A stretch of 64,000 bases of DNA. It comes from Streptomyces bikiniensis (GTDB taxonomy: Bacteria > Actinomycetota > Actinomycetes > Streptomycetales > Streptomycetaceae). Position 1 is the stretch's first letter; the number at the start of each line of letters is the position of its first letter. The notes under the pieces are model-generated. The model worked only from the letters and a program-made list of their open reading frames with translations, ran no database searches and was not told the origin of the DNA. The stretch lies in NCBI GenBank assembly GCA_000716465.1, contig JNWL01000049.1, positions 1 to 64,000 of the forward strand, written 5' to 3'. Shown here piece after piece: positions 28,973 through 36,871 of the stretch. The position numbers were made by a program, and so were the translations under genes.

Positions 28973-28996
28973 CGTTCCGGCCCGCGCCCGGGAACG
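28973..28996. terminator. Short hairpin between convergent genes
   Basis: CGTTCC (28973-28978) pairs with GGAACG (28991-28996) around a GC-rich loop. It lies between the permease stop and the cydB stop and may serve both strands. It is a weak candidate. Confidence 0.35.
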
Positions 28997-29015
28997 CGGG
29001 GATCGAACGCGGGGC

Positions 29016-29795
29016 TCAGAGGTACGAGGGCCGGGTGACCCGGTGCCGGAAGGCGTACCAGGTCCAGGCCTGGACGGCCACGAGCAGCGGGGTGACGACG
29101 AGGAGGGCGGGCACCAGCAGGGCGAGCGTGGCGGGGTCCGCCGCCCGTCCGGCCAGCGGCAGCGCGGTCCCCGCCCAGAGCGGCAGCCCGGCGAGCAGGA
29201 CGCCGGTGAGCGCGAAGGACTGCCACGGGTGCCCGGTCCGCCCGACGAGGCGGCGGGCCCGCTCGTACGGCGGTCCCGTGAGCCGCAGCACGGCGAAGCC
29301 GAGGCCGTGCGCGGCGAACAGGGCGGCCACGGCGAGGGCGGCGAGGACCGCCGTGGGGCCGGTCGCCGGGGCGTACGGACGCCCGGTGAGCAGGGCGGCG
29401 AGCAGCCACCCCCAGGAGAGCGCGACGGTCCAGCTCCCGCAGACCACGGCGGCGTCGCAGCCGGCCCGCCGCCGTGGTCCGGCGCCCCGGCCGCGCGACC
29501 AGAGGCCCGTGTCGCGCACGACCCAGCCGGTGAGGAGGGCCACGAAGACCGGGAACTGGCCGCTCAGGAGGTCTCCTTCGAGGGCGGGGAAGCAGCCGAC
29601 GAACGCTCCGGCGGCGGCGACCAGCCAGACCTCGTTGCCGAGGAAGAAGGGGGCGAAGGAGGCGAGGACGAGCCGCCGCTCGCGGTCGTTCCGGCCGAGC
29701 CAGGGGACGAGCATGCCCGTGCCGACGTCCGCCCCGGCGAGGACGAACCAGCCTGCGGTGAAGAAGGCGAGCAGGGCGATGGCCAGGGTCTCCAC
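29016..29795 (-). CDS. cydB: Cytochrome bd-type oxidase subunit II, short form
   Basis: 259-residue membrane protein. The N-terminal half matches CydB: AIALLAFFTAGWFVLAGADVGTGM and SFAPFFLGNEVWLVAAAG, then FAAHGLGFAVLRLTG. About seven hydrophobic segments are visible, so it is clearly shorter than the usual CydB of about 335 or more residues and may lack one or two helices. The GTG start has GAGGAA eight bases upstream. It follows cydA on the minus strand after a 121-bp gap filled by a 10-bp tandem repeat. There are no cydC/cydD genes nearby, so cofactor assembly would rely on another locus. Confidence 0.82.
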   Translation of the reverse strand: METLAIALLAFFTAGWFVLAGADVGTGMLVPWLGRNDRERRLVLASFAPFFLGNEVWLVAAAGAFVGCFPALEGDLLSGQFPVFVALLTGWVVRDTGLWSRGRGAGPRRRAGCDAAVVCGSWTVALSWGWLLAALLTGRPYAPATGPTAVLAALAVAALFAAHGLGFAVLRLTGPPYERARRLVGRTGHPWQSFALTGVLLAGLPLWAGTALPLAGRAADPATLALLVPALLVVTPLLVAVQAWTWYAFRHRVTRPSYL

Positions 29796-29810
29796 GGGGA
29801 ATTCCTCTTC

Positions 29811-29893
29811 TCGGGGCTTCTCGGGGCTTCTCGGGGCTTCTCGGGGCTTCCCGGAGGCTTCTCGGGGCTTCCCGGAGGCTTCTCGGGGGTTTC
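29811..29893. repeat. 10/11-bp tandem repeat between cydA and cydB
   Basis: TCGGGGCTTC occurs four times in a row (29811-29850), then alternates with CCGGAGGCTTC. It lies entirely in the cydA-cydB spacer, between the cydA stop and the cydB ribosome-binding site. Confidence 0.92.
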
Positions 29894-29916
29894 TCGGAAA
29901 CGGGGCGTGCGGGGGC

Positions 29917-31221
29917 TCAGTAGCGCGGGGCGGGCAGTGCGTCGGCCGGGTCGGGCGCCCCGCCCGGCCCGTCGCCGGTGGCCGGGCGCTCGTCGTGGCC
30001 GAGGCCGGAGTCGACGGGACCGCGGCGGGCGTGCCGGGTCAGGAGCCGGGCGTTGAGGACGGCGAGCAGGACGAACAGCGTGGTGAAGACGGTGAGGGAG
30101 AGACGCATGGCGCCGGGGGAGAGGTCCGACACCGCGTCCTCCGTCTTGAGGAGCCCGTACACCACCCAGGGCTGCCGGCCCGCCTCCCGGAACACCCAGC
30201 CGCTGATCATCGCGAGGTACGGCAGCGGCACGGCCGCCATCAGGACGGCGTGCCAGAGCCGGAACCGGAAGACGGCCGTCTTGAAACAGGCCAGGATCAC
30301 CCCGGCGAAGCACAGGTACATCATCAGGGCGAAGCAGATGAGCATCACCAGGCCGCCGCCTCGGGTCCACGCTTCCGAGGGCACGTAGTCACCCGGACCG
30401 AAACGTTCCGTCATCTCCGCCTGGAGGCGCGCGGTCTCGGCCGCCTTCCCGCTGAAGACGGCCGACTTCATCGGCTGGAAGGTGGCGAGGGCCCCGAGCT
30501 GGAGTCCGCCGAAGACGGCCGCCGCCATCAGCGCGGGCGCCGACAGGAACACCCCGATGCGCAGGCTGCGGCCGAAGAACTCCCACTCGGGGCTGCGGCG
30601 GAAGAGGTGGTACGCGCTCACCCCGGCCATGAAGAACCCGGCGGTGAGCAGCGCCCCCGCCAGGACGTGGCCGAAGGCGAGGAGGGCGGAGGGATTGGTG
30701 AGGACGGCGACCGGGTCGTCGAGCACGAGCCCGCCGTCCCCGGAGCGGTGCCCCACGGGGTGGTTGAGGAAGCCGTTGGAGACGAGGATCCAGTACGCCG
30801 ACAGGTAGGCGGTCAGGACGACGATCCAGATCGCGGCCAGATGGGCCCAGCGGTTGAGCCGGTGCCAGCCGAAGATCCACAGGCCGAGGAAGGTCGACTC
30901 GACGAAGAACGCCACGACCGTCTCGACGGCGAGGGAGGCGCCCAGGACGTTGCCCGCCTCGTGCGTGAGCCCGCTCCAGGCCATGCCGAACTGGAACTCC
31001 ATCACGAGGCCGGTGACGATCCCGACCGCGCAGTTGATCACGTACAGCTGGCCCCAGAAGCGCACCATGCGCGCGTGGAGCGGGTTCCGGCCGAGCGTCG
31101 CCCGCGTCTGGAGCACCGCCACGACCGTCGCGAGCCCGAGCGTGAGGGCGACGAAGAGGAAGTGGCCGCCGGCGGTGAGGGCGAACTGCAGCCGGGCGAG
31201 ATCGAGTACGTCCTGGTTCAC
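29917..31221 (-). CDS. cydA: Cytochrome bd-type quinol oxidase subunit I
   Basis: 434-residue heme-binding subunit of a terminal oxidase. Visible are the N-terminal LDLARLQFALTAGGHFLF (H20 would be an axial heme ligand), the glutamate-containing helix AVETVVAFFVESTFLGLW, FQPMK and the diagnostic GRQPW (REAGRQPWVVYGLLKT). The quinol loop is short, as in actinobacterial and CIO-type enzymes. GTG 31221 is chosen because the family starts at this point; the open frame to 31305 adds a Pro-rich stretch. GACGCT about six bases upstream could be a leaderless -10. Confidence 0.85.
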   Translation of the reverse strand: MNQDVLDLARLQFALTAGGHFLFVALTLGLATVVAVLQTRATLGRNPLHARMVRFWGQLYVINCAVGIVTGLVMEFQFGMAWSGLTHEAGNVLGASLAVETVVAFFVESTFLGLWIFGWHRLNRWAHLAAIWIVVLTAYLSAYWILVSNGFLNHPVGHRSGDGGLVLDDPVAVLTNPSALLAFGHVLAGALLTAGFFMAGVSAYHLFRRSPEWEFFGRSLRIGVFLSAPALMAAAVFGGLQLGALATFQPMKSAVFSGKAAETARLQAEMTERFGPGDYVPSEAWTRGGGLVMLICFALMMYLCFAGVILACFKTAVFRFRLWHAVLMAAVPLPYLAMISGWVFREAGRQPWVVYGLLKTEDAVSDLSPGAMRLSLTVFTTLFVLLAVLNARLLTRHARRGPVDSGLGHDERPATGDGPGGAPDPADALPAPRY

Positions 31222-31358
31222 CCGTTCAGCGTCGGCGTACGGCACGGGGGCCGGCGTCGGTCCGGGGTGGACACCGGCCGTACCACGGTGGTCGCGCCGG
31301 TCCACGCGCGCGTACTCCGTGGGTTGTCCCTGTGGGGTCCCCTCCCTTAGGGGAGGCG

Positions 31359-32027
31359 TCAGGCCAGCCAGCCCGGGGTGATCATCCCGGACTCGTACGC
31401 CAGGATCACCAGCTGCGCCCGGTCCCGTACGGCCAGTTTGGTCATGATCCGGCTGACGTGGGTCTTGGCGGTGGCGGGGGAGAGGACCAGGCGGCCGGCG
31501 ATCTCGTCGTTGGAGAGCCCCGCGCCGACCAGGCCGAGGACCTCGCGCTCCCGCTCGGTGAGGGCGTTCAGCCGGGGGCTCGGGTCCGGCTGCCGTTCGG
31601 CGCGCCCGGCGAACTCGGCGATCAGACGGCGGGTCACGGCCGGGGAGATCAGGGCGTCGCCGCGCGCCACGACCCGTACCGCGTGCAGCAGTTCCATCGG
31701 CTCGGTGTCCTTGACGAGGAAGCCCGAGGCGCCGGCGCGCAGCGCCCCGTACACGTGGTCGTCCGCGTCGAAGGTGGTCAGGATGACCACCCGGACCCCT
31801 TCGAGCCGCTGGTCGGCGGTGATGCGGCGGGTGGCTTCGAGCCCGTCGAGCACCGGCATCCGGATGTCCATCAGGACCACGTCCGGGCGCAGTTCGCGGG
31901 CGAGGCCGATCGCCCGCTCCCCGTCGCCGGCCTCTCCGACGACCTCGATGTCCTCCTCGTCGGAGAGGATCGACCGGAAACCGGCCCGGACCAGGGTCTG
32001 GTCGTCGGCCAGCACGACACGGATCAT
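31359..32027 (-). CDS. NarL/LuxR-type response regulator
   Basis: 222 residues. The receiver domain has acidic pocket DD at 8-9, phospho-acceptor D54 (VLMDIRMP) and K in LVKDTEP. The C-terminal LuxR-type HTH is about 150-215 (LTEREREVLGLVGAGLSNDE). It is translationally coupled to the upstream kinase by an ATGA overlap, so the two form one operon. Target genes are unknown; cydAB lies directly downstream on the same strand and is a reasonable first guess. Confidence 0.92.
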   Translation of the reverse strand: MIRVVLADDQTLVRAGFRSILSDEEDIEVVGEAGDGERAIGLARELRPDVVLMDIRMPVLDGLEATRRITADQRLEGVRVVILTTFDADDHVYGALRAGASGFLVKDTEPMELLHAVRVVARGDALISPAVTRRLIAEFAGRAERQPDPSPRLNALTEREREVLGLVGAGLSNDEIAGRLVLSPATAKTHVSRIMTKLAVRDRAQLVILAYESGMITPGWLA

Positions 32028-33307
32028 CGGGTGCCCTCCTGGGGGCTCTTCTCGGGGGTACGGGGGCCTTCCCCGAGTACGGAAGGTGCGGAAGAGGCGG
32101 AGGGCGCGGAAGGTGTGGCGTACGGCAGTCGGGCGTCCACCAGGAAGCCGCCGTCCTCCCCGTTTCCCGCGGTCAGTTCACCGCCGAGCGCGCGGGCCCG
32201 CTCGGCCATGCCCCGGATGCCGCTGCCCAGCGGGCGGTCCTCCGGGGCGCCCCCGCCGTCGTCCGCGATCCGCAGCCGCACCACGTCCGGGCCCCAGTCG
32301 AGGCCGACGTCCACGGTCCTCGCGCCCGCGTGCCGGGCGATGTTCGTCAGCGACTCCTGCACGATCCGGTACGCGGCGAGGTCGACGGGCGGCGGCAGCG
32401 GCACGGGGGTGCCCGTGACGCCCGTACGGACGTCGAGGCCGGCGCTCCGGGCCCGTTCGGCGAGGTCGCCGAGGAGCGCGAGGCCGGAGGAGGCGGGGGT
32501 CGTCGGGGTGGCCTCGTCGGCCCGGCGCAGCACCCCCAGGGTCGCCCGCAGCTCGCGCAGCGCGTCCTTGCTCGTGGCCCTCACCGCCTCCAGGGCTTCG
32601 GTCGCGGTGGCGAGCCCGGCCTCGGGGGCCGGCTTCTTGCCGAGCCGGTGCAGCGCGGCCCCGGACTGCACGTTGATCAGCGAGATGCTGTGGCCGAGGA
32701 CGTCGTGGACCTCGCGGGCGATCCGCAGCCGCTCCTCGGTGGCGCTCTGCCGGGCCCGGGCCTCCTGCTCCCGCTCGGCGGCCAGCGCCCGTTGCTCCAC
32801 CTCGTGGAGGTAGGCGGCCCGGGTGCGCTGGGCCCGGCCCACGGCGACCAGGCTGATCAGCCAGCCGGCCAGCATGGCGAGCGAGGTGTCGTCGATCTGC
32901 CGGTGCCCCGGCTGCTGCCGGACCTCGCCGGCGCCGACCGCGAGCAGGGTGACGGCGCCGAGCGCGACGGCGGCGGCGAAGCGTCCTTCGGCGGCGGTCG
33001 TGTAGAGGGCGAGCGCGAAGGCGATCATGAGCGGGCCGTCCTGGGCGGACAGCGGGTAGTAGACGGCGCAGGCGAGCAGCGTGGCGACGGCGACGGCGAC
33101 CGGCTGCCGTCGCCGGAAGTACAGGGCCCCGCAGCCGGCCAGGACGAGCACCCAGCCGAGCACGGCGCGGAGCGGGGGCTCGCTCGCGCGGAGCCCCGCG
33201 ACGAGCGTCCAGACCGCCACCACGAGCAGGACGGCGCCGGCCACGAGGGCGTCGGCGGCGCGCGGTGACGGACGGCCGCCGCCGGGGGAGCGGAGGGGGA
33301 GGGGCAT
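32024..33307 (-). CDS. NarL-family sensor histidine kinase
   Basis: 427 residues. Four to five membrane helices (about 20-155) lead to a HisKA_3 dimerisation domain with H201 (REVHDVLGHSISLINVQSG) and a HATPase domain with an N-box-like NIARHAGA and DDGGGAPE. There is no large external sensor domain, so sensing is probably membrane-embedded. It is the first gene of a two-gene operon. On the minus strand TATCCT ends seven bases before the ATG, so the mRNA is probably leaderless. Confidence 0.9.
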   Translation of the reverse strand: MPLPLRSPGGGRPSPRAADALVAGAVLLVVAVWTLVAGLRASEPPLRAVLGWVLVLAGCGALYFRRRQPVAVAVATLLACAVYYPLSAQDGPLMIAFALALYTTAAEGRFAAAVALGAVTLLAVGAGEVRQQPGHRQIDDTSLAMLAGWLISLVAVGRAQRTRAAYLHEVEQRALAAEREQEARARQSATEERLRIAREVHDVLGHSISLINVQSGAALHRLGKKPAPEAGLATATEALEAVRATSKDALRELRATLGVLRRADEATPTTPASSGLALLGDLAERARSAGLDVRTGVTGTPVPLPPPVDLAAYRIVQESLTNIARHAGARTVDVGLDWGPDVVRLRIADDGGGAPEDRPLGSGIRGMAERARALGGELTAGNGEDGGFLVDARLPYATPSAPSASSAPSVLGEGPRTPEKSPQEGTR

Positions 33308-33314
33308 GCGTCGA

Positions 33315-33320
33315 AGGATA
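33315..33320 (-). promoter_or_regulatory. -10 element of a leaderless kinase/regulator operon
   Basis: TATCCT (minus strand) ends seven bases before the ATG at 33307. Confidence 0.6.
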
Positions 33321-33343
33321 GGTCGGAGAGCGGGTCCAGGAGC

Positions 33344-33381
33344 TACTCATACAGTTGGCTAGTCAATAAAGTGAGTATGGT
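33344..33381. promoter_or_regulatory. AT-rich operator/promoter patch between divergent operons
   Basis: This is one of the few AT-rich spots in the window. It holds the near-palindrome TTGGCTAGTCAA and an inverted pair TACTCA (33344-33349) and TGAGTA (33372-33377). Such arrays are typical of TetR/MarR operators. TTGGCT with TATGGT could serve as a promoter for the esterase gene. Confidence 0.45.
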
Positions 33382-33455
33382 GGGCGTGGGTGCGGCACGG
33401 CTCGTGGGTCTGGCCGCCCGTAGGGCCGGTCGGTGGGAGAGGGTGGAGGTCCGCG

Positions 33456-34250
33456 ATGACGGATGGCACGTTTCTGCGGTACGTCGCGCTGGGGGACAGC
33501 CAGACGGAGGGCGTCGGCGACGGTGACGACACCGGCGGTCTGCGCGGCTGGGCGGACCGGCTCGCCGAACTGCTCGCCCGCGACAGTCCGGACATGCTCT
33601 ACGCCAACCTGGCCGTACGGGGCCGCCTCGCCGGGCAGGTGCGTGCCGAACAGCTCGCCCCCGCCCTCGCGCTCGATCCGGATTTCGCCACGGTCGTCGC
33701 GGGCTTCAACGACCTGCTGAGGCCCGGGTTCGACGCGGACGCGACGGCCGGGCATCTGGAGGAGATGTTCGCCGCGCTGACCGGGCGGGGCGCGCGCGTA
33801 GCGACCCTGGCCTTCCCCGACGTGGGCCGGATCACCCCGCTGGCCCGGCCGCTCGTCCCGCGCGTCCGGGCCCTCAACGCGCGCGTCCGGGAGGCCGCGG
33901 GCCGGTACGGCGTCGTCGTCGTGGAGACCGGCCACCAGCCGGTCGTCACCGACCCGCGGCTGTGGAGCCCCGACCGGCTGCACGCCGGACCGCTGGGCCA
34001 CGCGCGCATCGCAGCCGCCGTGGCCGAGGCCCTCGGCCTGCCCGGTGCCGACGACTCCTGGACCCGCCCGCTGCCGCCGCCGGACGTCCCCCTCCCCACG
34101 GGCCTCCGCGCCGAACTGCGCTGGGCCGGCGCCTTCCTGGGGCCTTGGCTCGGCCGGCGGCTGCGCGGCCGGTCGTCCGGCGACGGCCGCGGGGCCAAGC
34201 GGTCGGAGCTGCTGCCGGTGGTACGGGTCGAGGAGCCGGGCGTACGGTGA
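33456..34250 (+). CDS. SGNH/GDSL-type esterase or lipase
   Basis: 264 residues. Block I is ALGDSQTEG with nucleophile S15, block III is the GFNDLL variant of GxND, and block V is SPDRLHAGPLGH with the Asp-His pair. No signal peptide is seen, so it is cytoplasmic. The last 50 residues are Pro/Arg-rich. ATG 33456 has GGAGG six bases upstream. Substrate unknown; the fold covers acetyl, acyl and lysophospholipid esterases. Confidence 0.88.
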   Translation: MTDGTFLRYVALGDSQTEGVGDGDDTGGLRGWADRLAELLARDSPDMLYANLAVRGRLAGQVRAEQLAPALALDPDFATVVAGFNDLLRPGFDADATAGHLEEMFAALTGRGARVATLAFPDVGRITPLARPLVPRVRALNARVREAAGRYGVVVVETGHQPVVTDPRLWSPDRLHAGPLGHARIAAAVAEALGLPGADDSWTRPLPPPDVPLPTGLRAELRWAGAFLGPWLGRRLRGRSSGDGRGAKRSELLPVVRVEEPGVR

Positions 34251-34356
34251 CCGCCGTCCCGGCGGCGTGTACGAGGGGGGCGCCCGCGTGGCCACCGTTA
34301 CCGGGTCGAGGAAGCGCCGGCGCGGGACGGGAGGTCCGGAGCCCGGGGGCGGGGAT

Positions 34357-35154
34357 TCAGAGCGCGAGGACGGGGCGCACGGAGAGGTCGTCGACGAAGT
34401 CCTCGCCGTCCGGGCCGTACACGAACTCGGCCATGAAGGGATTGCGGTGGGCGGTGGCCAGGGGGAGCCACGCCAGCAGGGTGCCGTAGCCGCCGCACAC
34501 CGACTCGCCGCCGTCCCCGCCGTACACCGTGGTGGGGTCGCTCGTCAGTTCCATGTCGTACGTGTCGTGGGCGATGCGCGGGCCGAAGGCGCTCGGCAGG
34601 CGGTGCGGGCCGGTGTCGTCCCCGTAGGGGACCCGGTCGAGGGGGCACTCGTCGCCCCACCGGAACAGGGTGTCGGCCCCGGCCCCGCAGGCGTGCTCCC
34701 ACTCGTCCGGGCTCGGCATCCGCAGTCCGCGCGCCGCGAGCACGGCCGGCACGGCGGCGGGCGGCTCCGACAGGTGCTCGCTCTCCACGGCCATGAGCAC
34801 CGTGGGCAGCGTGACGCGCCGCCAGGGGCTGAGCACGCGTGCGAGGTGGGTCTTCAGATCGGGGCCGAAACCGAAGCCCTGCTCCGCGCTCTCCGCGTAG
34901 TCGGCGACCTGCCCGGGCGTCGGCCGCCAGGCCTCGGCGTCGAACCCGAGGGTCACGGGGCCGCCGGGTATCAGGGCGAACTCCCGACCGTCCCGCTCCA
35001 CGCGGGCGCGATGCAGCGGGGCGCCGAGGTGCTCGACCGTGTCGACAGCGGTCACGCGCCCGTCCACCCGGCGCGCGGCGTCCTGGGCGAAACGGTGTGC
35101 GGCGGACAGGTCGAAGGACCGCCACCGGGAGAGGGTGAGATCGGAGAGGGGCAC
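34357..35154 (-). CDS. FGE/SUMF1-like fold protein, probably non-catalytic
   Basis: 265 residues. The segment RMPSPDEWEHACGAG followed by FRWGDECP matches the formylglycine-generating enzyme pattern RLPTEAEWEYAARGG...YPWGD, and the C-terminus SVRPVLAL resembles the closing strand of that fold. The active-site cysteines of true FGE are not evident, and the N-terminal half is unusual. It may therefore be a binding or structural member. GTG 35154 is supported by CATCCT seven bases upstream (leaderless). It is the last gene before the repeat-rich recA upstream region. Confidence 0.7.
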   Translation of the reverse strand: MPLSDLTLSRWRSFDLSAAHRFAQDAARRVDGRVTAVDTVEHLGAPLHRARVERDGREFALIPGGPVTLGFDAEAWRPTPGQVADYAESAEQGFGFGPDLKTHLARVLSPWRRVTLPTVLMAVESEHLSEPPAAVPAVLAARGLRMPSPDEWEHACGAGADTLFRWGDECPLDRVPYGDDTGPHRLPSAFGPRIAHDTYDMELTSDPTTVYGGDGGESVCGGYGTLLAWLPLATAHRNPFMAEFVYGPDGEDFVDDLSVRPVLAL

Positions 35155-35161
35155 GCCGCGC

Positions 35162-35167
35162 AGGATG
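35162..35167 (-). promoter_or_regulatory. -10 element of a leaderless promoter (FGE-like gene)
   Basis: On the minus strand CATCCT ends seven bases before the GTG at 35154. Confidence 0.45.
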
Positions 35168-35221
35168 GCACGGGGGTGTGACAGCGGTTGAGGGAGGGGC
35201 CGGTGCGGGCCGGCCGCCCCT

Positions 35222-35331
35222 CGACCGACCGACCGACCGACCGACTGATTGATCGCCCGATCGCCCGCCCGCCCGCCCGACCGGCCGACCATTCGCCCGC
35301 CCGCCCGACCGGCCGACCATTCGCCCGCCCG
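35222..35331. repeat. GACC tetranucleotide run and 28-bp direct repeat
   Basis: GACC repeats about five times (35223-35243). A 28-bp unit containing GACCGGCCGACCATTCGCCC then occurs twice, starting at 35279 and 35307, with CCCG runs between. Confidence 0.9.
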
Positions 35332-35368
35332 CCGCGAGCGGCGCGGTCGTTTCGGCGGGCGTGGAGCC

Positions 35369-35482
35369 TCAGCGCTGGACCAGGCCGCCGACCGGGACCG
35401 GAGCGACGTGGCCGGTCGGCGGCACGTGGCGGGTGAGCAGCACCCGTCCGTCCTCGACGCACACGGCGTACACCGCCAAACG
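35369..35482 (-). pseudogene. Nudix hydrolase N-terminal remnant
   Basis: A short minus-strand frame ending at TGA (35369-35371) reads [21 protein letters not shown]. That is the characteristic first beta-hairpin of Streptomyces Nudix hydrolases. After about 25 residues the match is lost, the Nudix box (GX5EX7REUXEEXGU) is absent and a stop follows. No start codon or ribosome-binding site is seen upstream. It is probably a leftover of a deleted gene next to recA. Confidence 0.5.
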
Positions 35483-35566
35483 GAAACTCGTCCCTCTGCC
35501 TCCGGGGGCTCGGTACGGCCGCCGTGGGGACCTCTCCGCACGGCGCTCCGGGTCCGCGTGGCGCGC

Positions 35567-35592
35567 TTGACACTAAAATCGAACATCCATTC
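35567..35592 (+). promoter_or_regulatory. recA promoter with LexA (SOS) box
   Basis: TTGACA (35567-35572) is a clear -35. GAACATCCATTC (35581-35592) matches the GAAC-N4-GTTC-type SOS box with one change and lies where it would block RNA polymerase. A matching box precedes recA in other streptomycetes (recalled). Confidence 0.75.
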
Positions 35593-35667
35593 TCATGGAG
35601 GTCCGGCCCTTGGAATCGCGGGGTTGTCGCGGGGTTTTCCACAGGGTGGGCGGGACGCCGGGGCCCA

Positions 35668-35690
35668 TTGTCAGTGGCAGGGGTTAGCGT
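35668..35690 (+). promoter_or_regulatory. NDp-like second recA promoter
   Basis: TTGTCAGTGG, a 7-base spacer and TAGCGT match the actinobacterial LexA-independent RecA-NDp motif (TTGTCRGTGG with TAN3T). In mycobacteria this promoter class is activated by ClgR (recalled). ATG 35698 lies seven bases after TAGCGT, so its transcript would be leaderless. Confidence 0.7.
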
Positions 35691-35733
35691 CTTTCACATG
35701 AAGCGATCGACTCAAGCAAACCGGGTGGAACCC

Positions 35734-36867
35734 ATGGCAGGAACCGACCGCGAGAAGGCGCTCGACGCCGCACTCGCACAGATTGAACGCCAATTCGGCA
35801 AGGGCGCCGTGATGCGCATGGGCGACCGCACCCAGGAGCCGATCGAGGTGATCTCCACCGGCTCGACCGCCCTGGACGTCGCCCTTGGCGTCGGCGGACT
35901 GCCGCGCGGCCGCGTCGTCGAGATCTACGGACCGGAGTCCTCCGGCAAGACGACCCTGACCCTGCACGCCGTCGCCAACGCGCAGAAGGCCGGCGGCCAG
36001 GTCGCCTTCGTCGACGCCGAGCACGCCCTCGACCCCGAGTACGCCAAGAAGCTCGGCGTCGACATCGACAACCTCATCCTGTCCCAGCCGGACAACGGCG
36101 AGCAGGCCCTCGAGATCGTCGACATGCTGGTCCGCTCCGGCGCCCTCGACCTGATCGTCATCGACTCCGTCGCCGCGCTCGTCCCGCGCGCGGAGATCGA
36201 GGGCGAGATGGGCGACTCGCACGTGGGTCTCCAGGCCCGCCTGATGAGCCAGGCCCTCCGGAAGATCACCAGCGCGCTCAACCAGTCCAAGACCACCGCG
36301 ATCTTCATCAACCAGCTCCGCGAGAAGATCGGCGTGATGTTCGGCTCGCCGGAGACCACGACCGGTGGCCGCGCCCTCAAGTTCTACGCCTCGGTGCGCC
36401 TCGACATCCGCCGCATCGAAACCCTCAAGGACGGCACGGACGCGGTCGGCAACCGCACCCGCGTCAAGGTCGTCAAGAACAAGGTCGCGCCCCCCTTCAA
36501 GCAGGCGGAGTTCGACATCCTCTACGGCCAGGGCATCAGCCGCGAGGGCGGCCTGATCGACATGGGCGTGGAGCACGGCTTCGTCCGCAAGGCCGGTGCC
36601 TGGTACACCTACGAGGGCGACCAGCTCGGCCAGGGCAAGGAGAACGCCCGCAACTTCCTGAAGGACAATCCCGACCTCGCCAACGAGATCGAGAAGAAGA
36701 TCAAGGAGAAGCTGGGCGTCGGCGTCCGTCCCGAGGCCCTGTCGGCCGAGCCGGGCGCGGACGCGGCGGCCACGGACGCGGCCGGCGCGGACGACGCCGC
36801 CAAGAGCGTCCCGGCATCCGCGGCCAAGACCGCGAAGGCGACCAAGGCCACCGCGGTCAAGAGCTGA
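35734..36867 (+). CDS. recA: RecA recombinase
   Basis: 377-residue strand-exchange protein and LexA co-protease. Walker A GPESSGKT has K72, Walker B is [10 protein letters not shown], and loop L2 contains GSPETTTGG. The Ala/Lys-rich acidic tail (about 335-377) is typical of Streptomyces RecA. ATG 35734 gives the usual MAGTDREK start, with a weak GGTGG upstream. An in-frame ATG at 35698 would add 12 residues and fits a leaderless transcript from the second promoter. recX starts four bases after the stop. Confidence 0.98.
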   Translation: MAGTDREKALDAALAQIERQFGKGAVMRMGDRTQEPIEVISTGSTALDVALGVGGLPRGRVVEIYGPESSGKTTLTLHAVANAQKAGGQVAFVDAEHALDPEYAKKLGVDIDNLILSQPDNGEQALEIVDMLVRSGALDLIVIDSVAALVPRAEIEGEMGDSHVGLQARLMSQALRKITSALNQSKTTAIFINQLREKIGVMFGSPETTTGGRALKFYASVRLDIRRIETLKDGTDAVGNRTRVKVVKNKVAPPFKQAEFDILYGQGISREGGLIDMGVEHGFVRKAGAWYTYEGDQLGQGKENARNFLKDNPDLANEIEKKIKEKLGVGVRPEALSAEPGADAAATDAAGADDAAKSVPASAAKTAKATKATAVKS

Positions 36868-36871
36868 ACCG

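Larger units (their letters stand above)
35155..35733. other. recA upstream region without an intact gene
   Basis: 579 bases. In order: a leaderless -10 for the minus-strand FGE-like gene, a tetranucleotide/28-bp repeat block, a Nudix remnant on the minus strand, a TTGACA/LexA-box promoter and an NDp-like recA promoter. The long minus-strand open frames here are repeat-driven and are not taken as genes. Confidence 0.7.

Noticed and set aside
31341..31356. Terminator CCTCCC/GGGAGG after the NarL-type regulator
   Set aside because: A stem of only six pairs with no T run in very GC-rich DNA is expected by chance.
35361..35586. Minus-strand ORF starting MFDFSVKR opposite recA
   Set aside because: Arg/Ser/Gly-rich, running into tetranucleotide repeats; a better explanation in another frame is the Nudix remnant, and its start lies in the LexA box.
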